Below are positions 26,047 to 38,910 of a stretch of 64,000 nucleotides of DNA, piece by piece (the first letter of the stretch is position 1; the number at the start of each line of letters is the position of its first letter). Below the pieces are notes generated by a model. That model saw only the letters and a program-made list of their open reading frames with translations, was not told the origin of the DNA and did not search any database. Position numbers and translations under genes: made by a program. This stretch comes from Spinacia oleracea (Eukaryota > Streptophyta > Magnoliopsida > Caryophyllales > Amaranthaceae), in assembly GCF_020520425.1 (NCBI RefSeq), contig NC_079490.1, positions 2,976,001 to 3,040,000 of the forward strand. The letters run 5' to 3'.

Positions 26047-29000
26047 TTGCTAGTCAGTGTGAGTTTGCTTAGGAATTCTATTTATGCTATATATATACAA
26101 CATATATGCTTGAAACTTTTCAAATTTAAAATCAAACACATATTCCTGAATTAGAGGGAAGGATATATATTATATATTTTGTGTTGAATAAAAGTTTGAG
26201 CCATTTTCATGTAAGTATATAAACTATTGTTAAAAACACACATTCTTGTAAAAAATCGTGTGAGAGTTAGTTAACTGTCAGACCACATGTCACGTAAACC
26301 ACCTCCTATTCAGTTGACATACTAATGAACATGGTCTGACAGTTACTAAGTACTACGTGCACATTAATGCACATGATTTGAGTATTTGACAGTTAAATGA
26401 GTGTCAGACAGTTTTATAGGAGACTAGCTGGTGTTAAAAACAGATGATTAATAATATTAATTAGTGAAGTAAGATGAGTAATTTGTACGTGGATTATATC
26501 ATACTAGGTGGTTACTTAGTGGAGTGTGAACTGTGAATCTATTATTTTCCTGGTATTATGGCTTCTATGCTGGAACACAAGCCAATTAATTTTGGTCAAA
26601 AATCAAAATTCTTTGGCACATCCCACTTTTTGCGAGAGTTTGTAGTGCCACTTCCCAAATTTATGCGAATGATCGTTATTGCATAAAGGTTGAGTTCGCT
26701 CGCCTTCCCTTTATGCCCGTTGGCCCAACCCAGCCCGTTCCGTAAAAGTACGAGTTCAGGCATCCTCAAATACGCTATTGTAGAAAAGCTCGAACCCGGC
26801 CCAAAAGCATGTTTCGGTCCGAAAAGCACGCACCATATTTATGGGTTTGGGCATGAGTTTTTGTGTTAAAGTCCGGCCCGACCCGACTTTTGATCACCTG
26901 TAATACCTCTCTATTCACACCACATAAAGTAAAAAATAAATAAATACAGCTGTATTCATTTCATCTTACTTTCAAATATTTTTTTAGGTTGCATTCGATT
27001 CACCTTATTTTCAAATATTTTAGGTATAATAAGATTCACGGCTAATACATTCAGATAATAAAGTTTAGATAAAGTAAGTTTCAAGTTAAAGATTTATAAG
27101 TTCTGAAAAAGTAAGTTAAAGATTGAGAAGTTCAAATAAGATAAACTAGCTAGACTAATAAGTATGGATATATATAAGATAAGTTAAAGACTAATAAGTT
27201 CGGATAACATGAGTTCAAGACTAATAAGTCCAAATAATTTAAGATAAACTTCAAGGCTAAAAATATCATGTTCTATTCACTTTAATTCCACTTATTTCAT
27301 GGAAAATAAAGCAAAAATAAAGATTATCATGTAAACTTACAAATTCTTTTATGAAAAATTTAATGTCTACAAATTGATACTTCTTATTACTTATATACTC
27401 AAAACATGAGGTGGTGCTTAATTGAGAGGATATCCTCCTAATACCATACATTACAACATATAAGAATGATTAGAAAATAACAGGCTCTGATACCATGTGT
27501 AAATATCGATGAATATGACTTATTCTCTAAGGTCGCTTGGCACTATATATGTATAAAACTCTTAATTATTATATTACCACTCGTTAAATTATGCAGTAAA
27601 ATAAGTAATTAATCTTTACACTTAGCAAATATATTTTCTAGTAAATAAGAAGAAAGACGACCCCACTGAAACACTACTTGTCTACTTATCTTGAGTTTAC
27701 CAGCTCAGCTACATAGGTCTAAGAATGAGCCACTCTCAAGCATAACACAACTGATGGGGTTCGACCTTGTAACCTTTAAGTCACAAACTGAGTTTTCCAC
27801 CTACTCTGTAATAAATAATAAAATACAAATGAACTACTTCGTATATTATTATGGTTTCTTCCAATGTGGCTTAATGAGAACTGAGATGTAATACAAAGTG
27901 GATAATGGGTGAGCCAAATCATTAAATAATTATTATGTTATCCACTTTATTTAATTCCCAAACGATTAAGTTGAATTTCCTTGTCAATATTATAAAATAA
28001 ATAGTACTTGGAAAATTGGTTCAAGATAGAATTAAAAAATATCTAACTAGAATTTTGTTTACATGTTTGACATAATTGACCAAAATAAAAATTATGTGCG
28101 ACCTTGATTTTATCATACACTAATGACAAAACCAAAGAAAGTTGGGAAAGAACAAAATTGAAGCCCAAATGATTACAACTTTACAAAGAAGGGATCTTCT
28201 AATGTCATTGTCATAAGATCACGATTCATCTAACTATACGAAGACATTTAATTAGCGCGTTCTATTCACATGTTTTTCAATTATCTGAACATATTACTGA
28301 GATTTAATATACATATTAATTTTTTTGTATATAAAAATTTAATTTAGTTATAAGTTGAATTATTGGTTTGCCTTTATTTTTCCTGAACTCAAAATAAGGC
28401 TAAAATAAATTAAGTGAACAAAATAAGATTTTAATAGGAAAACAAATTATACACAAAAGGGCTAATTTGATCTTTCATTTATTTGAAGATAATATTTTCT
28501 AATTAATGACTAGGTTCCAAAGAAAATTAAGTGATACTTTCATTAATAAATTAAGGTTGTGTTTGATTTAACTAAAAGAGAGTTATTTCAACTGAATTTG
28601 TTTAAATATCATGAAAAATATACTTGGTTTAATGGCAATAGGTTTTCAATCTTCTTTATCCTTTATTTGGTTCCACACCATAGAGGGAAGGAGAGCGTGA
28701 TATAAGGGACAAGCAAAACATTAAGGTGCCAATATATAAATGGATTGAGTATAATGTTAATATTTTTTTATTTAAAATAAGGCGTAGTGTAAAAAGTCAA
28801 AACCAGATTTTAAATATAAAGTACCCTTTATACACAATTACTCATTCTTTAAAACCTAACTGGTGGAAAATAATTTTAATAAACTTAGTAATCATACACG
28901 TAGATAACCCTAGAACATCCGTTTTATTTAACTTGCAAGTAAATTAAACATAACCTATTTTGACTGTGAATTGCTATAAGGGTAGAATTTTCAGTATCGA

Positions 29001-29466
29001 TTATCCTTATCTCGATCTCTCAACACCGAGGAGTTCCAAAGCTAAATTCGATTGTGTGTCTTTCCACTCAAAACGTTGTCAAATAAGATCCGATCTCCAG
29101 GACCAGCTTGTTTTTATCAATAGAGCATACACCTTAGATTTGACTTTTCAATGTCTCTAACCAAGACTCTCACGTTCGATTATCATTTATCAATATCATT
29201 CTATAGATATTATTTAATTACAGAATCCGCATTAAAAAGTCAAATGTGACATTTATTTTGAGACGGATGAAGATATTTATGATTTGATGGAAGTCAATGT
29301 TTCAGCCAAATCGACAAAGTCAAGCAAACGCAAGCATTTGATTCGGTCAATGATTATGATTGCGGGCGGTTGAATGAAGTTGGATTAGAACTTTGTAAGT
29401 CAATATGACCCAAACAAGTAAATGGTGTTTAATTTAGTTAATTAAGCCGTTCCAAAAATAGAAACC

Positions 29467-29780
29467 AGAACATCTCCAATAGTAAGCTAATTTGACAATT
29501 AGCTTGTTATGTCATATAAGATTTCAAGCTATTTCATTGTCTAGCTAATCTGTACTCCAATAGCTAGCAACTAACTTGTTATTTAGATTAGTCTCACTTG
29601 TCCCACTTGTCAACTAATTATTTGACAACTTTGCGAGCTAATTGTCAAGAAAATTAGCTTAAACAAGCTAATTTGCTTGGCCAAACCAATTTATTATTTT
29701 CACTTCAATGGTCTAGCTATTAGCTTGAAACTTTTATAAATTTCAAGCTAATCGCTACCTACAACCATTGGAGATGCTCT
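29467..29780. mobile_element. MITE with AGAGCATCTCCAAT-type ends
   Basis: The left end agaacatctccaatagtaag and the right end aaccattggagatgctct are imperfect inverted complements. The interior is rich in agctaatttgacaattagct-like short palindromes. This end sequence is common to a widespread class of plant MITEs. The target duplication is not clear. Confidence 0.65.
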
Positions 29781-30362
29781 AATATATTGCCCTAACCTAT
29801 ACCAGGAAGGTACTTGGTTAAATTTACAAAAATAAAAATCGAAAATTTCGCAATCCATTAAAAAAATGGGTGTGCGCTAATTTATTGAATGACGATTTTA
29901 AATAATTCTAATTTTTCGGAGGTTATCTGAATGCATTTTTTCCAGAATGAAGTGGAAATAAGTTTAACAAAACTCAAAATCTTTCGTGTGCCTCCAGTTT
30001 ACAATAACATTATTATTGTGCGGTGTCGTTATTAGCCACAAAGTAAAAAGTTACTCTTATATTTGCAAAACGCCCCCCTATAAAAGAGACCCTTATTTTT
30101 TATATAGTTAGTCGATCTTTTTCTCGATAATAGTTACCCTAAAACTTTAAAGTTACTCTTATCATATGCAATTATTATGAAGTTTGAGCTTGATTTTCGT
30201 GACTTGGTCTCTATTAATTTAGAATTAAAGTAGAGAACTTGATTCATATATTCGGATGAAATGGAGGAAGTGAGAGGTGTGAGCTAAAATAGAGGAGTGG
30301 AAGAGAACGAATCTACCTTAAATATCGATAAGACACAAAGTTACAAGAATACTACATACTCC

Positions 30363-30363
<1 letters not shown>

Positions 30364-30397
<34 letters not shown>
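30364..30397 (+). repeat. Homopolymer T tract, 34 bases
   Basis: An uninterrupted run of T. Read on the minus strand it could be the A tail of a retroposon, but no SINE or LINE body was recognised beside it. Confidence 0.95.
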
Positions 30398-30398
<1 letters not shown>

Positions 30399-30800
30399 TG
30401 TGGTGTAGAAACAACTACCAATGGCACGATCAATAAAAAAGCTACTATAAATACCGCAGTTATCCTAATTGATAAAATATTATATGAATTAATTAGTTGC
30501 ATACTCACTTAGTAGATGGAGTTAATATTACATTCAAATCATGTGGGTTTGACCGATACGCTAATCTTTGTCTGACCGTTGACAATTGTGTACTTCAACG
30601 TACTCTTTCATAACTTTTGTAATCTTGTAATTCTTGTAAATATACATGCATCGAATCTCATTGCAAGTTTGCAACTTGCCTAAAAATTTGGATCAAATTA
30701 TCATTGAAATAGTAGATGGCAATTCGGGTCAGTGAGTCAAATTTGGGTTTGATTTAGATCGAGTTTAAAGTCTATTCAGTTGAGCCGTGTCTTAACATGT

Positions 30801-31057
30801 ACTACCTCCGTTTCAAAAAGATCTTTACACTTACTATTTGCACGGACTACGGTGCAATATATGACCGTTAATATATCAAATTTTATATGGTAAAAAACTA
30901 TAAAAATTTGACATTTATAAAATACATTTTGAGACGAATCTAACAAGATATCTCATGATAAATTTTGATACGTATAATAGTGAGAATTTATGGTCAAAGT
31001 TTTAATTTTTGGACACATTTTTCAAAGCGTAAAAAACTTTATGAAACGGAGGTAGTA
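30801..31057. mobile_element. Stowaway-like MITE inserted in a GGGTC-type patch
   Basis: The ends tactacctccgtttcaaaaa and tttatgaaacggaggtagta are near-perfect inverted complements. The flanks (aatttgggtttgatttagat on the left, aagtcggatttagatcgaat on the right) look like two halves of one interrupted patch. It is the opposite-orientation copy of 12316-12573. Confidence 0.8.
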
Positions 31058-31716
31058 ACTTCGATCAAGTCGGATTTAGATCGAATTCTTGGTTGAATCG
31101 AGTAACCGTTTATCTTATATACACATAACATGCAATTAATTATACGGTACGTAATACTTAATATTGCCTTCGATAAAATGAAGTAAATTATCTTAGTTTA
31201 CGGAAAAAGGGTTACGTTAATAAACCAATTATACCGTAACAAAAAAAAAATACTACCGAGTTCAAAATTTAGTTTTTTAGAATTTTGTCAAACATGGTAC
31301 GGCGGTACGTAGTACCTCATTCCATTTTTATGTTTGAATTAAAATTGTGAGTGTGGAAATGTAAAAGCAAATTGTATATAATCCATTAAAAATTATTTAT
31401 TAATATTCGAAAACATGTGTATATGTATTAAAATAATATAAAATTTTGATAATTTTAGAACAATAAGGACACTCCGTATTTCCGTCATAATTTTCAAAAG
31501 AAAATATGACATTTTCAAAGTACCCCATATTAGTACAAGACAGTCAAGCCACAACGTATATATTATTATATTGTGTTATTTGTGTATGCAAATCATCAAA
31601 AACCTAATTTTCTTATACCTTTCCTTTTCCTTTTCATAAAAATAAAATTAATTCAATCAAAATATCCTCCCTTTCAAACATTAAAAAGTTACTCCACTCC
31701 TACTTTCTAACGTGTA

Positions 31717-31985
31717 CACTACAAGAAATTGTACTATTAACGACAGGAAATTCCGTCGCTAAAGGCCAATAATCATTGATTAATGACGGGTTTCCTGTCG
31801 TGAACCCGTCATAAAAGGGGGCCGTCGTTAATGGAAAATCCCGTCGTTAATCCGTCGTAAAAGACATTTGCGACCGTAGTTCCCGTCTTTGTTTGGTTGT
31901 TAGACCCGTCGCAAAAGCCTTTTGCGACGGGATTTTTGACCCGTCGTAATTAGGTTGTCGTTAAAGATACAAATTTTTTGTAGTG
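31717..31985. mobile_element. CACTA-type MITE, 269 bp, with GTA target duplication
   Basis: It starts cactacaagaaattg and ends caaattttttgtagtg, the typical CACTA terminal inverted repeat. The trinucleotide gta flanks both sides (31714-31716 and 31986-31988), matching the 3-bp duplication of that superfamily. The interior consists of many direct and inverted ccgtcgtaaa / cgacggg words. A second 269-bp copy is at 34696-34964. Confidence 0.9.
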
Positions 31986-32330
31986 GTACGGAGTACTTCG
32001 TATATATTTCGTTGTCATTTCAATTAAATTCTCCGTAATTAATTAAATAAAATACTCCGTAACCCTTCTTTTAGCACCAAAAAATTGTTATTCTATTTCA
32101 TAATTAATTGTTTGTACGACGTAATGGTATTTGAGAATTTGACTTGGTCTTTTACATAATAAAAAATACTACGTATATGCTTATTTTTTGCTTAATTTAT
32201 TACTCCGTAGAAATTCTAATTTAACAAATCTTTATTCATAATCTTATAAGTACGCACATTGGTATGTACTTCACACTAGGTTTATTCACTATGTAGCAAT
32301 TAATAGGTATATGGATATATACTAATGATC

Positions 32331-32450
32331 TTGGCTTAGTCGTTAAATCTGAAGGTTTGTGTACGATATGCGACAAGTTCAATCCCCGTCCCCTTTCTCA
32401 GCTCGCTTGTAATTTAAATTGCCTTGTGTATCATTCGCGCAAAATAAAAA
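32331..32450 (+). mobile_element. Degenerate tRNA-type SINE
   Basis: The order gatcttggcttagtcgttaa, aaggtttgtgtacgata, caagttcaatccccgtcccc, cttgtaatttaaattgcc and tcattcgcgcaaaataaaaa parallels the SINE inserted in the BURP gene (50805-50932). Box A and B are recognisable but mutated, and no target duplication is evident, so this copy is older. It lies about 500 bp upstream of the first ERF gene. Confidence 0.7.
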
Positions 32451-32863
32451 ATATATTGTATAATATTAACTTATATGAACTTAATTTTCGCCAATATAAC
32501 CTACTTTGTGTTAAACTGTCTTAAAAAAAAACTTATTTTTGTTAAACTTAGGTATCTAAATTAAACTTTTATGAACTTATATGAGCTTTGTATGAATTTG
32601 TTTTTGCTGAAATAAGTTAAAATGAGTTGAAACAAACCCAAACTCATTAACCAATATATAATGTGGTAAAAACCATACGTTTGATCATCAAACGAAAGTT
32701 ACAAAAACTATATATATATTTGAAAAATCAAAAATTTCTCCTGTTGGACCAAGTAAGATATCTTGAGTAAACCACGTTGAATAAGATATTTAATAATAAT
32801 ATTTAGTTTTGAATAAATTCCAAGACAAATTTTCAATAATACGTACAAATTAAATATACACCT

Positions 32864-32872
32864 TTATATAAA
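32864..32872 (+). promoter_or_regulatory. TATA box of the first ERF gene
   Basis: ttatataaa lies 78 bases before the start codon, with a pyrimidine-rich leader (cttcttcttccaaaaccttc) between. The spacing and context are typical of a plant core promoter. Confidence 0.7.
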
Positions 32873-32949
32873 CCCCAACGTTACAACCTTCTTCTTCCAA
32901 AACCTTCCTTCCTCTCTTTGGAAAATCACTAACAATTCATTAGCAATAA

Positions 32950-33642
32950 ATGGAATCATTATTAGCGCCGGACACGGCCACCGCCTTACAACTCATCGAA
33001 AACCACCTCTTCGACGACCAACTCCACTCCCGGGCCTCCACATTAACCACCAATGACCACCTAATAAGCTCAAAATCATCACTATTCAGCGGCGGATCAA
33101 CAACCTTCAATATTTCCTTCAGTACTACTAGTATTAGTAGTACTGAAGGTCTTTGTCATGATGACACTCGTGATCTCTTACAATACATTTACTCGTCCCT
33201 GGACGAGGAAGGAGTTGATTATGATGAAACCTTTCGTATCTTCAGCAGCCAGCAGCTGCCGCAAAAAGTTGATGAGAGACAAAATAACAACAATAATAAT
33301 AGTAATAGTAATAGTAACGGGAATTATATAGGGGTGAGGAGAAGGCCATGGGGTAGATTTGCGGCGGAAATCCGAGATCCGACCCGTAAAGGCTATCGGA
33401 TCTGGCTCGGTACGTATAACACGGCTATCGAAGCTGCCCGGGCGTACGACCGGGCAGCTTTCGATATTCGAGGTAATAAAGCTAGACTTAACTTCCCTCA
33501 TGAAGTTGAGTCTTGGTCTTCATCATCCAAAAGAAGAAGAACTAATGATCATGAAAAAGTGCAACAAATTGGTGAGAAACGGCAAAGGGTTGATGATGGT
33601 GGTGAGAGAGAATTATTATTGGAAAGTTATTGTTCTAATTAA
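32950..33642 (+). CDS. AP2/ERF transcription factor (ERF subfamily), copy 1
   Basis: Intronless, 230 residues. A single AP2 domain spans about residues 126-184 ([19 protein letters not shown], then [20 protein letters not shown], ending [10 protein letters not shown]). It has the Ala and Asp (AAEIRD) that distinguish ERF from DREB members, so GCC-box binding is expected. The N-terminus carries [13 protein letters not shown] (11-23), which resembles the ALxLIxxHL motif of group IX ERFs; the group is an inference. A second acidic motif, [13 protein letters not shown] plus YDETF (76-95), is shared with copy 2. An AAC/AAT-coded Asn/Ser run (112-125) precedes the AP2 domain. The C-terminus is basic (SSKRRRT), a likely nuclear signal. 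The first ATG after the TATA box is used. Group IX ERFs usually act in ethylene, jasmonate and defence responses. Confidence 0.92.
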   Translation: MESLLAPDTATALQLIENHLFDDQLHSRASTLTTNDHLISSKSSLFSGGSTTFNISFSTTSISSTEGLCHDDTRDLLQYIYSSLDEEGVDYDETFRIFSSQQLPQKVDERQNNNNNNSNSNSNGNYIGVRRRPWGRFAAEIRDPTRKGYRIWLGTYNTAIEAARAYDRAAFDIRGNKARLNFPHEVESWSSSSKRRRTNDHEKVQQIGEKRQRVDDGGERELLLESYCSN

Positions 33643-33710
33643 TTGTCAAAAATAATGGCTAAATCTAATTAATTAGTTATAATATAATATATCTTCATTT
33701 TTTGAGGTAC

Positions 33711-33823
33711 GAATTGACCACAAATTACTCTCAATTTGGTAAAAAATAAAGTACGTAAAAAGTAATTTTAAATGATTTTTTTTTCCAATAATTATATTTT
33801 GAGAGTAATTTATGGTCAAATTC
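33711..33823. repeat. Short inverted-repeat element downstream of ERF copy 1
   Basis: The left arm gaattgaccacaaattactc is complementary, with one mismatch, to the right arm gagtaatttatggtcaaattc at 33803-33823. Arms are about 24 bp with a 64-bp AT-rich loop. It starts about 70 bases after the stop and may lie in the 3' untranslated region. Confidence 0.7.
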
Positions 33824-34476
33824 AACCTTTTCATTGAGTCAGGTAGTAATAGTTATACGTAGTATGTAATATACGGATTTTTTTAAAACTATTATGTCAT
33901 CCCTAATTATTGTACGTAAAATTAAATTATTTTTTCCCTTAATGTATTATCTCTTTATTATAATTTTGTACGTAGTAGTACAAATGTACAATTAGTAACT
34001 CTTTGTAATTAATCGGGTGGCTTATGTACGTGCCTAAAGAAAAATGTAAGTGGATGCATTTTGCATATTGCAAAAAATTACGTACATTACATTCTTGATC
34101 TAGCAAAACAACTATGCATGGAGTAGAAAACATTTTTCATTGTATAAATTATATATTGCAATAAGACGTAGATATTTTCTTTTATATTAGTATATCGAAA
34201 ATTGAAAATACTCTCTTCAATTCGTCTCGTTTTACTTGCCCTATTTGACTATAATTTGTGAGAGATTTCGGGTCAGATGGAGCAATAATAAAATGAGACC
34301 GAGAGAGTAGAAAATAACAATTTGTGGTGATGCTATCTGATCCAATCTCCAATCATGAGACCACAAAACTTTCCCAACTAAGCTAATCAGGTACTTAAAT
34401 TATAGTTCAACTTTGAGCTATTCATAGTAGATTGTTACGAGTACATTCCTATGACGGGGATAAAATTCTTCCGTTG

Positions 34477-35020
34477 TACTCCCTCCGTCCCTTAATACTC
34501 GACCTGTTTTGACCGGACACGCTTGTCAATGCACAACTTTGACCACCAATTTCTTTAACTACATATTATTAAAACTTAATTATAAAATATTAATATTTTG
34601 AAAATATATATTAAGATGATGTCAATAATATATTATGCACTAACATTTGTTTTCATATACTAGAAATAAAATAGGGTCAAAGTGAATTATATATAAACTA
34701 CAAAAAATTATGCCATTAACGACGGAAAATCCGGTCGCCAAAGATCAATAATTGTTGATTAATGACGAGATTTCCTGTCGTGAACCCGTCATAAAAGGGG
34801 GTCATCGTTAATGGAAAATCTCGCCGTTAACCTGTCGTAAAAGACATTTGCGACGGTTGTTCCCGTCTTTGTTTGGATGTTAGCCCCGTCGCAAAAGGCT
34901 TTTACGGCGGGATATTTGACCCGTCGTAATTAGGTTGTCGTTGAAGATACAAATTTTTGTAGTTATTGTGAATAATGCAAAAAGTCAAACCGGATCGAGT
35001 ATTAAGGAACGGAGGAAGTA
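34477..35020. mobile_element. Stowaway-like MITE interrupted by a CACTA MITE
   Basis: The outer ends tactccctccgtcccttaat and attaaggaacggaggaagta are inverted complements. The outer element is split at 34695/34965 by the 269-bp CACTA-type element, so the Stowaway-like insertion is the older event. Its internal words (tgttttgaccggacacgc, aaagtcaaaccggatcgagt) match on both sides of the break. Confidence 0.85.
34696..34964. mobile_element. CACTA-type MITE, 269 bp, second copy
   Basis: Same length and same internal order as 31717-31985, in the same orientation. Here the terminal bases are mutated (left aaactacaaaaaatt, right aaatttttgtagtt) and the putative 3-bp target repeat is imperfect (ata and att), so it is less well preserved. 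Confidence 0.85.
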
Positions 35021-35462
35021 CAATTTTATGTACCACTTTCTTTCATTAGTCGATATTAATGCAATTCTAATCAGAAAATATAAATTATTGACCAACTAAG
35101 TACAAACATCAACTAATTTTGAATATGAGATGGAACTCACTCACTCTATGAACGCTATGAGTATATGACTAGAGATAACGGTGATTGACGAGCGTTGAAT
35201 TTTGAATTAAACATAATTAAATAATTGTAAATATTCGTAAATGATTCTTTTTAAGATGATAAGTACGTGTGGATTAATTAATTTCTTCAATGGCTAATGA
35301 TGGTTCAATTCCACTTTCCACCTTGACAACTTAATGTACGTCTATTTTATATTCATGCGTGAATCTGGATTTGGAAATCATCCTTTTTACTTTAAGTAGT
35401 TCATTAATTAATTAATTAATTTTTAATTTAGTGAAATTTATATCTTACAAATTGTTTTTATT

Positions 35463-35726
35463 ATTCCCTCCGTCTCTAAAAAAAAAATTGCCCCATTATA
35501 ATTTTTTGGGTCAAATTTTGAAAATTTTGACCATGTATTCTCATCGGCCTATAAAAATAATATAGTCATATGGAGTTTTATTAGATTCGTTGCAATATGT
35601 ATTTACGAATTATCAATTTTTTATAACTTTTACGCGTATAGACTAGAGATATTTAGATTTTAAGTCGTGTTTTGAAAAACGCGAAAAGTTAAATGGGACA
35701 ATCTTTTAGGGACGGAAAGAGTAGTA
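35463..35726. mobile_element. Stowaway-like MITE
   Basis: The left end attccctccgtctctaaaaa and the right end ttttagggacggaaagagta are imperfect inverted complements. The interior has the family word gttttattagattcgttgca. Confidence 0.75.
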
Positions 35727-36474
35727 GTAGTAGTTCATAATCAAACCAGGAAAAGGGAGGAAAATAATATAAAAGAATATAGACCATGTGGGTCCCACAT
35801 AATAGAAAAAATATCGGAAAATATTAACGGGTGGTAGTTTTCAATTTTTTTTAAAAGGTGGTAAGTTTCAAAAACTGACATACAAAAGGTGGTAAAAATC
35901 AAAATTTCTTAATTTTTTATACCAGTAAATTCTGAATAAAGGTGCTTTCTATTCATTCGAATGTCACTTTTTTTTTCTAAATTTATCTTGAACTTATTAA
36001 ACTTACCAGTAGTTATTTTAGTTATAAATTGTGTATGAGTAACTCTTATTTTTCATAAACTTATCTGAACTTATTTTTTCATGAAATAAGTGAAATAAAG
36101 TGAATTGAACAAGGCCTATAAGTGGGTAGGAATTGAATGTACTTAGCCACTTAGGGCATGGTCAATGCCAAGAAACATATCTTGAGAGCCAGAGCAAGCT
36201 AAGCAATCATAGTTTCTTAACTTTTTTCCACCCCTAACCCGGGTCAACGTTCGGGCCTCCCGGTCTCAGCTCCTTCCCAAGTTCTCGGTCTTACTAGTTT
36301 TTTCCATCCCTCTCTCCTTTCACGGAACTAAAATCTTTTCTATTTTCGGATATATAAATCTACCTAAGTTGATGAAAAATTACATCACCAAAGGGTTCGA
36401 TTCGCTTTGCATGTACTTAGTTAGAAATGGAAGTGGAAAGGAAAGGATGGATGGAAGGAGATACAAAGGAATGG

Positions 36475-36905
36475 AGGAAGTCCAAATACATGCCTGGCAT
36501 GTATTTGCAAAAACATACCAACCCCAAATAAAAAGGTAAATGTAAATGTTAAATATTTTTTGGGGGAAATGTATAACGGAATTGTAAATTTGTAAAACGG
36601 GGTGGTGATTTGGCATTGCTGAGTTGGTATTGGTGTTACAAAAATGGTATTGGTATTACAAAAATGGTACTAAACTTTTTTTAAATGAAATTCATTTTCC
36701 TTAAATGGTACTCGTTTTGTACTAAATTTTATAAAGTGGTATTAATATCACAAAAATGGTGCTAAATATTTTAAAATGGTATTCATATTACAAACGGGAT
36801 CCAAGTTGGCAAACGGGGTTGACTATTCAACAATTTCAAAATGGCTGGGAAATTACAAACAAGCCCATGGCATGTATTTCATAATACATGCCTGGCTGCG
36901 ATTTT
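36475..36905. mobile_element. Non-autonomous element with palindromic CATGCC ends
   Basis: The left end contains aaatacatgcctggcatgta and the right end ggcatgtatttcataataca then tgcctggct. Each end is itself partly palindromic. The interior repeats aaaatggtatt and aatggtac words, like the element at 13386-13600, so both may belong to one family. Confidence 0.6.
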
Positions 36906-37014
36906 GACGCCCTCGAATGGAATGTAAGCGATTAGAGATTGAAAATGTGGCTTTCCTTTCTTGTAAAAGGGAAATACTTCGCACCCTTATTTAACAAAAC
37001 AAATAACAGAATCG

Positions 37015-37157
37015 TTAAGGTTTTGAGCTAATACCTGTAAAGACTGAGGATTTGTGCAAGATAAATCTAAGGTTCAAATCTCCCGCTCCCATTAATTTGT
37101 AATGTGTATTTTCCTGCTTGTTGCTCATTTAATTCGCACCAAAAACCAAAAAAATAA
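37015..37157 (+). mobile_element. Degenerate tRNA-type SINE
   Basis: The order ttttgagctaatacctgtaa, gactgaggatttgtgcaaga, aaggttcaaatctcccgctc, cccattaatttgtaatgtg and cattcgcaccaaaaa-like tail parallels the SINE in the BURP gene. Box B (ggttcaaatc) is clear. No convincing target duplication was seen. Confidence 0.65.
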
Positions 37158-37730
37158 TAATCAAAGAACGGAAAATAGAAAAATTATTTTCATAATAGTT
37201 TTTCGTCAAAACAAATGGAGCCTAATCAAAGACTTAAACCTATTATCTCTACTAAGTAAGATCACATACACATGTACGTACGTAGTATGTATAATTGACA
37301 TTATATTTGACATGTATTACATTTCTAGCTAGTCAATATACGTTTCAGCCTGACCAATTCAAGCTAACGCAAGCATATACACATTATAATATAAGGTAAT
37401 AATAATTCTGTGATTAACCCTTGAATTTTGATGCCTCGGATTGAATTTTGTCCTTATTATATGACCATTTTTTCAATAAAATTATCGTTAAAAATATTTT
37501 TAAAAATTTGTGAGTAGATTAATTTGTTTTACTACATACGATGATCACAGCTACGATAGAATTTTTAGCACTAATTAATTAAGAAATTGTTCGAGTTTAG
37601 TACGTGAGTGTTTACACCTGATGAAAAAAATTAAAATTTTAAGGTAATTAGACGTAATTAATATTAAGGATGTTCGACATGCAATAATCAAAATTTTGTT
37701 GAGAAAGTGTTTTATTGAATTTAATTTTTC

Positions 37731-37863
37731 ACGCATTTGTTAGATTCATATTTCTTTTATAGATGTCGTATGTCTTTTTTTATATTTTTTTAGATAATCA
37801 AATTAATTCATTGATAAAAAGTCATACGACATCTACATAAAGATTTGAATCTAACAAATACAT
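37731..37863. repeat. Long hairpin, arms of about 45 bp and loop of about 38 bp
   Basis: The left arm includes tttgttagattcatatttct and tagatgtcgtatg; the right arm includes catacgacatcta and gatttgaatctaacaaata. The arms pair with few mismatches, which is longer and better than expected by chance. It could be a very small MITE or a transcribed small-RNA precursor. No flanking duplication was identified. Confidence 0.7.
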
Positions 37864-38910
37864 AACAATCAAAGCAAATAAAAACTTTCTTTCACCATAG
37901 CTACGATCGTAGTATATCAAACATTTTGTATACCCTCTTTTATATCGCTGTGATTTACAGCCTTCATCGACGAGGGGTCTATAGATCTGTTGTAACCGTG
38001 ACAAATATGATTTCCGGCTGATTCGTCTGATTGTAGTCGAATGATTGACCTCTTATTCGATCCCGCATAAATCTTTACCAAAGAAACAACTTGAACTAAA
38101 CTAAAGACACAAAACCTAACTAGAATCAAACCCACCATATGGGTACTTACTACACTGAAACTATGTAATTTTATTGGAATCTAATGCAAAAACAAAACAT
38201 AATTGAAAAGAAAGGATGGAAATAACTATAAACTAATCTTAATTAGTTTTTATAAAAAAGGAAAAGAATAATCAATAATTCAAAAATAATTTGAGAATTA
38301 AAATTCCCAAAAGGATTGTTGACTTTAATTTGTCAAAGAATCAGCCGTCCATTTTATGCTATCCACCGTTTTTAAAAAAATTATTGCAAATTCCTAAATA
38401 ATATTATAATTTTGTCAAATAAAATAAAATAAAATACATAATAAATAAAAATCCTACTTCGTAATTGTTGTAAGAAGAGTTTAGGCAAATGCAACTATGC
38501 GTAAATGCAAACAATTAGCCCCCGTCCGTTAACGTTTATTATTTTAGTTTTAATTTTCTGTTTTTAAGAAAACTAATATCGAAATTATTTCAGTTTATCG
38601 ATCTGTTGTCAGATTTCAACATCAATATGATTTATTGTAATTGTATGTTAGGAGTATGACCGTATATATTCGTTCAATCCTTCCCAGAAAAACGCAGCAT
38701 GTTCGAATTCTGATCGTTTTTACGCGAGAAAGGGGGACGTACGACTAGCATTAAGTTCATGGTTTCCCCTAATGGATTTCAAATAGCTAGTAATACCGAA
38801 CATGTCCTTAATGATTTTATTCATTTACAATTATAAATGAAGGAAGAATTAAATTCTAGGACGACAAATCTTATAACGACATCAAATACGTACCTCTCCT
38901 AGTAATCTAG

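Larger units (their letters stand above)
26047..30800. other. Gene-free interval of about 4.7 kb
   Basis: It contains the DUF1645 promoter, a GGCCC patch (26690-26890), AT-rich sequence with repeated taagttcaaataa words (26990-27250), a minus-strand ggctctgataccatgt (27483-27498) that equals a retrotransposon primer-binding site, and the MITE at 29467-29780. The 61-73 codon ORFs show no domains. Confidence 0.55.

Noticed and set aside
27483-27498. Minus-strand primer-binding-site-like ggctctgataccatgt as a sign of an LTR element
   Set aside because: No flanking LTR pair or polypurine tract was found around it, so a single 16-base match is not enough.
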